This document shows, piece by piece, positions 30,973 through 32,556 of a stretch of 32,556 nt of DNA. The notes under the pieces were generated by a model, which saw only the letters and a program-made list of their open reading frames with translations, searched no databases and was not told the DNA's origin. The DNA lies in assembly GCA_945889445.1 (NCBI GenBank), contig CAMDBX010000046.1, positions 1-32,556 on the forward strand, written 5' to 3'. The translations under genes and the position numbers were made by a program. The stretch is from Rhizobium sp. Q54 (GTDB taxonomy: Bacteria; Pseudomonadota; Alphaproteobacteria; Rhizobiales; Aestuariivirgaceae). Position 1 is the stretch's first letter. The number at the start of each line of letters is the position of its first letter.

Positions 30973-31842
30973 ATGAACGCCCCGATCACCGCTGCCGGAT
31001 CCTCCACCGCCTCCTTCCTGCGCCTCTCTTCCATCGAGATCACGCCGAAGCAGGTGGAAAAGCTGCCGTTGCTGAAGGACAAGCTTGTTCCAGGCTGCCG
31101 CGTCTTCGTGGCGCTGATCGATGCTGGCGACTTGAGCGGCCAGATCGAGGCGGTGAAGCAGTTGAAGGCCGCGGGCTTCCAGCCGGTGCCGCATGTGCCC
31201 GCCCGTTTCGTCAAGGACGAGGCGGACCTCCGCGCCCGCATCAAGGCGCTGGCCGAGGCCGGGTCCGACACCATGCTGGTGCTGGGCGGCGGCGCGCCCG
31301 AGCCCATCGGCCAGTATGACGCGGCGATCCAGCTGATGCAGACCGGCGTGTTCCAGGCCAATGGCGTGAAGAGCATCGGCATCGCCGGCCACCCCGAAGG
31401 CAACCCGGACATCACCAAGATCCACGGCGAAGCGGTGCTGCTGAAGGCGCTGAAGGAGAAGCAGGATTACATCAAGGCCAATGGTCTCGATGGCTTCATC
31501 GCCACGCAGTTCCTGTTCGAGGCAGGCCCGGTGACGGAATGGGCGAGGGGCCTGCGGGCCGCAGGCATCGACCTGCCGATCTATGTGGGCATTCCCGGCC
31601 CTGCCACCATCAAGACGCTGGTGAAATATGCCGCCATGTGCGGCGTGGGCAACTCCGCCCGCTTCATCCGCAAGCAGGCGCTGAACATCACCAAGCTGCT
31701 GACCGTGAACACGCCGGATGATTTCGTGGCGGGCTTGGCGCAGGTGCATTACGGCCAGCCGGAGCTGGGCATTGCGGGCCCGCATCTTTATCCGTTCGGC
31801 GGCTTCGACAAGCTGTTCGACTGGATCGCGACGGTGAAGTAA
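30973..31842 (+). CDS. Methylenetetrahydrofolate reductase (MetF) family protein
   Basis: 289 residues with a TIM-barrel MTHFR pattern: SSIEITPKQVEKLPLL at the start, AAGFQPVPHVPARFV, TMLVLGGGAPEPIGQYDAAI, SIGIAGHPEGNPD and GFIATQFLFEAGPVTEWA. Canonical MetF makes methyl-THF for methionine synthesis; this divergent type, next to a GlxA/GbdR-like regulator, may instead act on methyl-THF from demethylation, running in the oxidative direction. That is inference. GGAG lies ten bases before the ATG. It is followed after 33 bases by the GIY-YIG repeat unit. Confidence 0.82.
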   Translation: MNAPITAAGSSTASFLRLSSIEITPKQVEKLPLLKDKLVPGCRVFVALIDAGDLSGQIEAVKQLKAAGFQPVPHVPARFVKDEADLRARIKALAEAGSDTMLVLGGGAPEPIGQYDAAIQLMQTGVFQANGVKSIGIAGHPEGNPDITKIHGEAVLLKALKEKQDYIKANGLDGFIATQFLFEAGPVTEWARGLRAAGIDLPIYVGIPGPATIKTLVKYAAMCGVGNSARFIRKQALNITKLLTVNTPDDFVAGLAQVHYGQPELGIAGPHLYPFGGFDKLFDWIATVK

Positions 31843-31875
31843 GGGCCTAGGGCCTCACAATATCGATTACTCAAC

Positions 31876-31910
31876 GACCGTCATCCCGGCGAAGGCCGGG
31901 ATCCAGCTTT
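31876..31910. repeat. REP-like palindrome (family 1), left of GIY-YIG gene
   Basis: Single unit with core CCCGGCGAAGGCCGGG and inner flank ATCCAGCTTT, 33 bases after the MetF-like stop. Perfect inverted match to 32334-32368. Confidence 0.9.
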
Positions 31911-31942
31911 GCTTGCCGCACGTGCTGAATTAGCCTTTCGTT

Positions 31943-32263
31943 ATGGAAGGCGAGAAGAATCCCGCCGTCTACATGATGGCGAACCGCTACCGCGGAACGA
32001 TCTATATCGGTGTCACCAGCGGCTTGTGGTCTCGTGTGTGGGATCACAAGAATGGCACGACGCCTGGGTTCACCTCACACTACAGGCTGGTGAGGCTGGT
32101 CTGGTATGAGCATCGGATCTCGATGGAGGCTGCCATTCGCCGCGAGAAGCAGTTGAAGGAATGGCAGAGGGCCTGGAAAATTCGTCTCATCGAGACCATG
32201 AATCCGGAGTGGCGCGATATGCATGAAGAGATCGATCCGGTTGCTACGCTCGTGGAGGAGTGA
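31943..32263 (+). CDS. GIY-YIG nuclease family protein
   Basis: 106 residues, a stand-alone GIY-YIG domain. The signature appears as AVYMMANRYRGTIYIGVTSG, with the catalytic-region arginine in LWSRVWDHKNG, then YRLVRLVWYEHRISMEAAIR and EWQRAWKIRLIETMNPEWRD. No DNA-binding extension, as in many short alphaproteobacterial copies. No Shine-Dalgarno is seen before the ATG. It lies within perfect 35-base inverted repeats of a REP family, the same relation that RAYT transposases have to REPs in other bacteria. Biological role is unknown. Confidence 0.9.
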   Translation: MEGEKNPAVYMMANRYRGTIYIGVTSGLWSRVWDHKNGTTPGFTSHYRLVRLVWYEHRISMEAAIRREKQLKEWQRAWKIRLIETMNPEWRDMHEEIDPVATLVEE

Positions 32264-32280
32264 TGCACTCCTTCAATTCT

Positions 32281-32368
32281 GTCGCCCCGGCGAAGGCCGG
32301 GGACCAGTTCCATGGTTCAGTGCGTGCGGTGAGAAAGCTGGATCCCGGCCTTCGCCGGGATGACGGTC
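32281..32368. repeat. REP-like palindromic doublet (family 1), right of GIY-YIG gene
   Basis: Inverted units at 32281-32309 (CCCCGGCGAAGGCCGGGG core) and 32334-32368 (CCCGGCCTTCGCCGGG core) 24 bases apart, beginning 17 bases after the GIY-YIG stop codon. Same doublet layout as 4930-5015. Confidence 0.9.
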
Positions 32369-32400
32369 CTTTTGGGGTGGACTAGCGCACAAAAGAGATG

Positions 32401-32556
32401 GCCGGGACAAGTGTTTGGACCGGGGACATGGTTGACGCCTGTTCGGAGACATGGCTGACACGTTACTGTTCCGTCAAGTTGATTGAAGTGATGAGGTGGG
32501 AGGCGAAGAACACGCCGTAGTGGCCGTCTTTGCCGAGAGGCCGGATGGCGAGGCGT
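32401..32556 (-). mobile_element. End of an insertion sequence (IS481/IS3-like), cut by window edge
   Basis: Contains the transposase 3' end and, downstream of its stop, two 12-base direct repeats with one mismatch (GACATGGTTGAC 32425-32436, GACATGGCTGAC 32448-32459), offset 23 bases, as expected for transposase-binding repeats near an IS end. The exact terminus is not determinable here and the 32401 boundary is a guess. It lies about 30 bases from the family 1 repeat. Confidence 0.5.
32463..32556 (-). CDS. Transposase C-terminal fragment (integrase-core type)
   Basis: Thirty codons and a TAA; the gene runs off the right edge. The peptide RLAIRPLGKDGHYGVFFASH followed by LITSINLTEQ resembles the C-terminal beta-barrel-like end of IS481-type transposases (pattern: AIRP, DG, VFF, I-L). 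Only this end is visible, so activity cannot be judged. Confidence 0.6.
   Translation of the reverse strand, partial: RLAIRPLGKDGHYGVFFASHLITSINLTEQ

Larger units (their letters stand above)
31876..32368. mobile_element. 493-bp unit: GIY-YIG gene bracketed by perfect 35-bp inverted repeats
   Basis: Bases 31876-31910 and 32334-32368 are exact reverse complements over 35 bases (GACCGTCATCCCGGCGAAGG at the outer side, ending CCAGCTTT inside). The only gene within is the GIY-YIG nuclease. Just inside the right end a second repeat unit (32281-32309) makes that side a REP doublet. No target duplication is visible. Calling this a mobile element is inference; the architecture is seen directly. Confidence 0.5.

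Overview
The window looks like a piece of an alphaproteobacterial chromosome, most likely of a Hyphomicrobiales-type organism. This is inferred from gene content (a Ros/MucR zinc-finger regulator, DUF2336, DUF6456, DUF1491, DUF5330, a PAS_5 protein, the DUF1214/DUF1254 pair and an FdsGBA-type formate dehydrogenase), from high GC, and from a textbook CtrA box. No rRNA, tRNA, CRISPR array or prophage module was seen. No gene-free stretch exceeds 300 bases; the larger gaps hold promoters, hairpins and palindromic repeats.

Layout. 1-333: the 3' end of a HlyD-family type I secretion adaptor. 528-3572 (minus): an unusual HTH-RibB fusion, an M19 dipeptidase and Fe-type superoxide dismutase. 3666-4906 (plus): a double cupin protein and a DUF2165 membrane protein interrupted by an in-frame amber codon. 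5018-9783 (minus): GNAT acetyltransferase with glutaryl-CoA dehydrogenase, then a tight msrB-ptrB-isochorismatase operon. 9975-12908 (plus): DUF2336, MucR, PAS_5 and DUF6456. 12905-13799 (minus): SufE and DUF5330. 13991-15253 (plus): a peptidoglycan-binding-domain protein, DUF1491 and a 67-residue protein behind a CtrA-type site. 15301-18791 (minus): penicillin-binding protein 1A followed by DUF1214 and DUF1254. 18945-19412 (plus): YcgN-type cysteine cluster protein.

The largest functional unit is 19582-27025 (minus): a LysR regulator (fdsR), a 70-residue Cys/His-rich protein, and fdsG-fdsB-fdsA-fdhD-fdsD, encoding a cytoplasmic NAD-dependent molybdenum (or tungsten) formate dehydrogenase with its maturation factor. 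After it come a PepSY protein with an OmpR-type two-component pair (27247-29542), a GlxA-type regulator divergent from a MetF-like gene (29794-31842), a GIY-YIG nuclease gene bracketed by perfect 35-bp inverted repeats (31876-32368), and the 3' end of a transposase (32463-32556). Formate oxidation plus a MetF-like enzyme suggest one-carbon metabolism, but the window does not prove methylotrophy.

The strongest candidates for something new are: (1) the helix-turn-helix domain fused to riboflavin enzyme RibB, with a perfect 21-bp palindrome over its own apparently leaderless promoter; (2) the 493-bp GIY-YIG/REP unit, which looks like a minimal mobile or repeat-maintaining element; and (3) the small Cys/His-rich gene in the formate dehydrogenase locus, whose ribosome binding site lies inside a perfect hairpin and which is framed by two repeat pairs.
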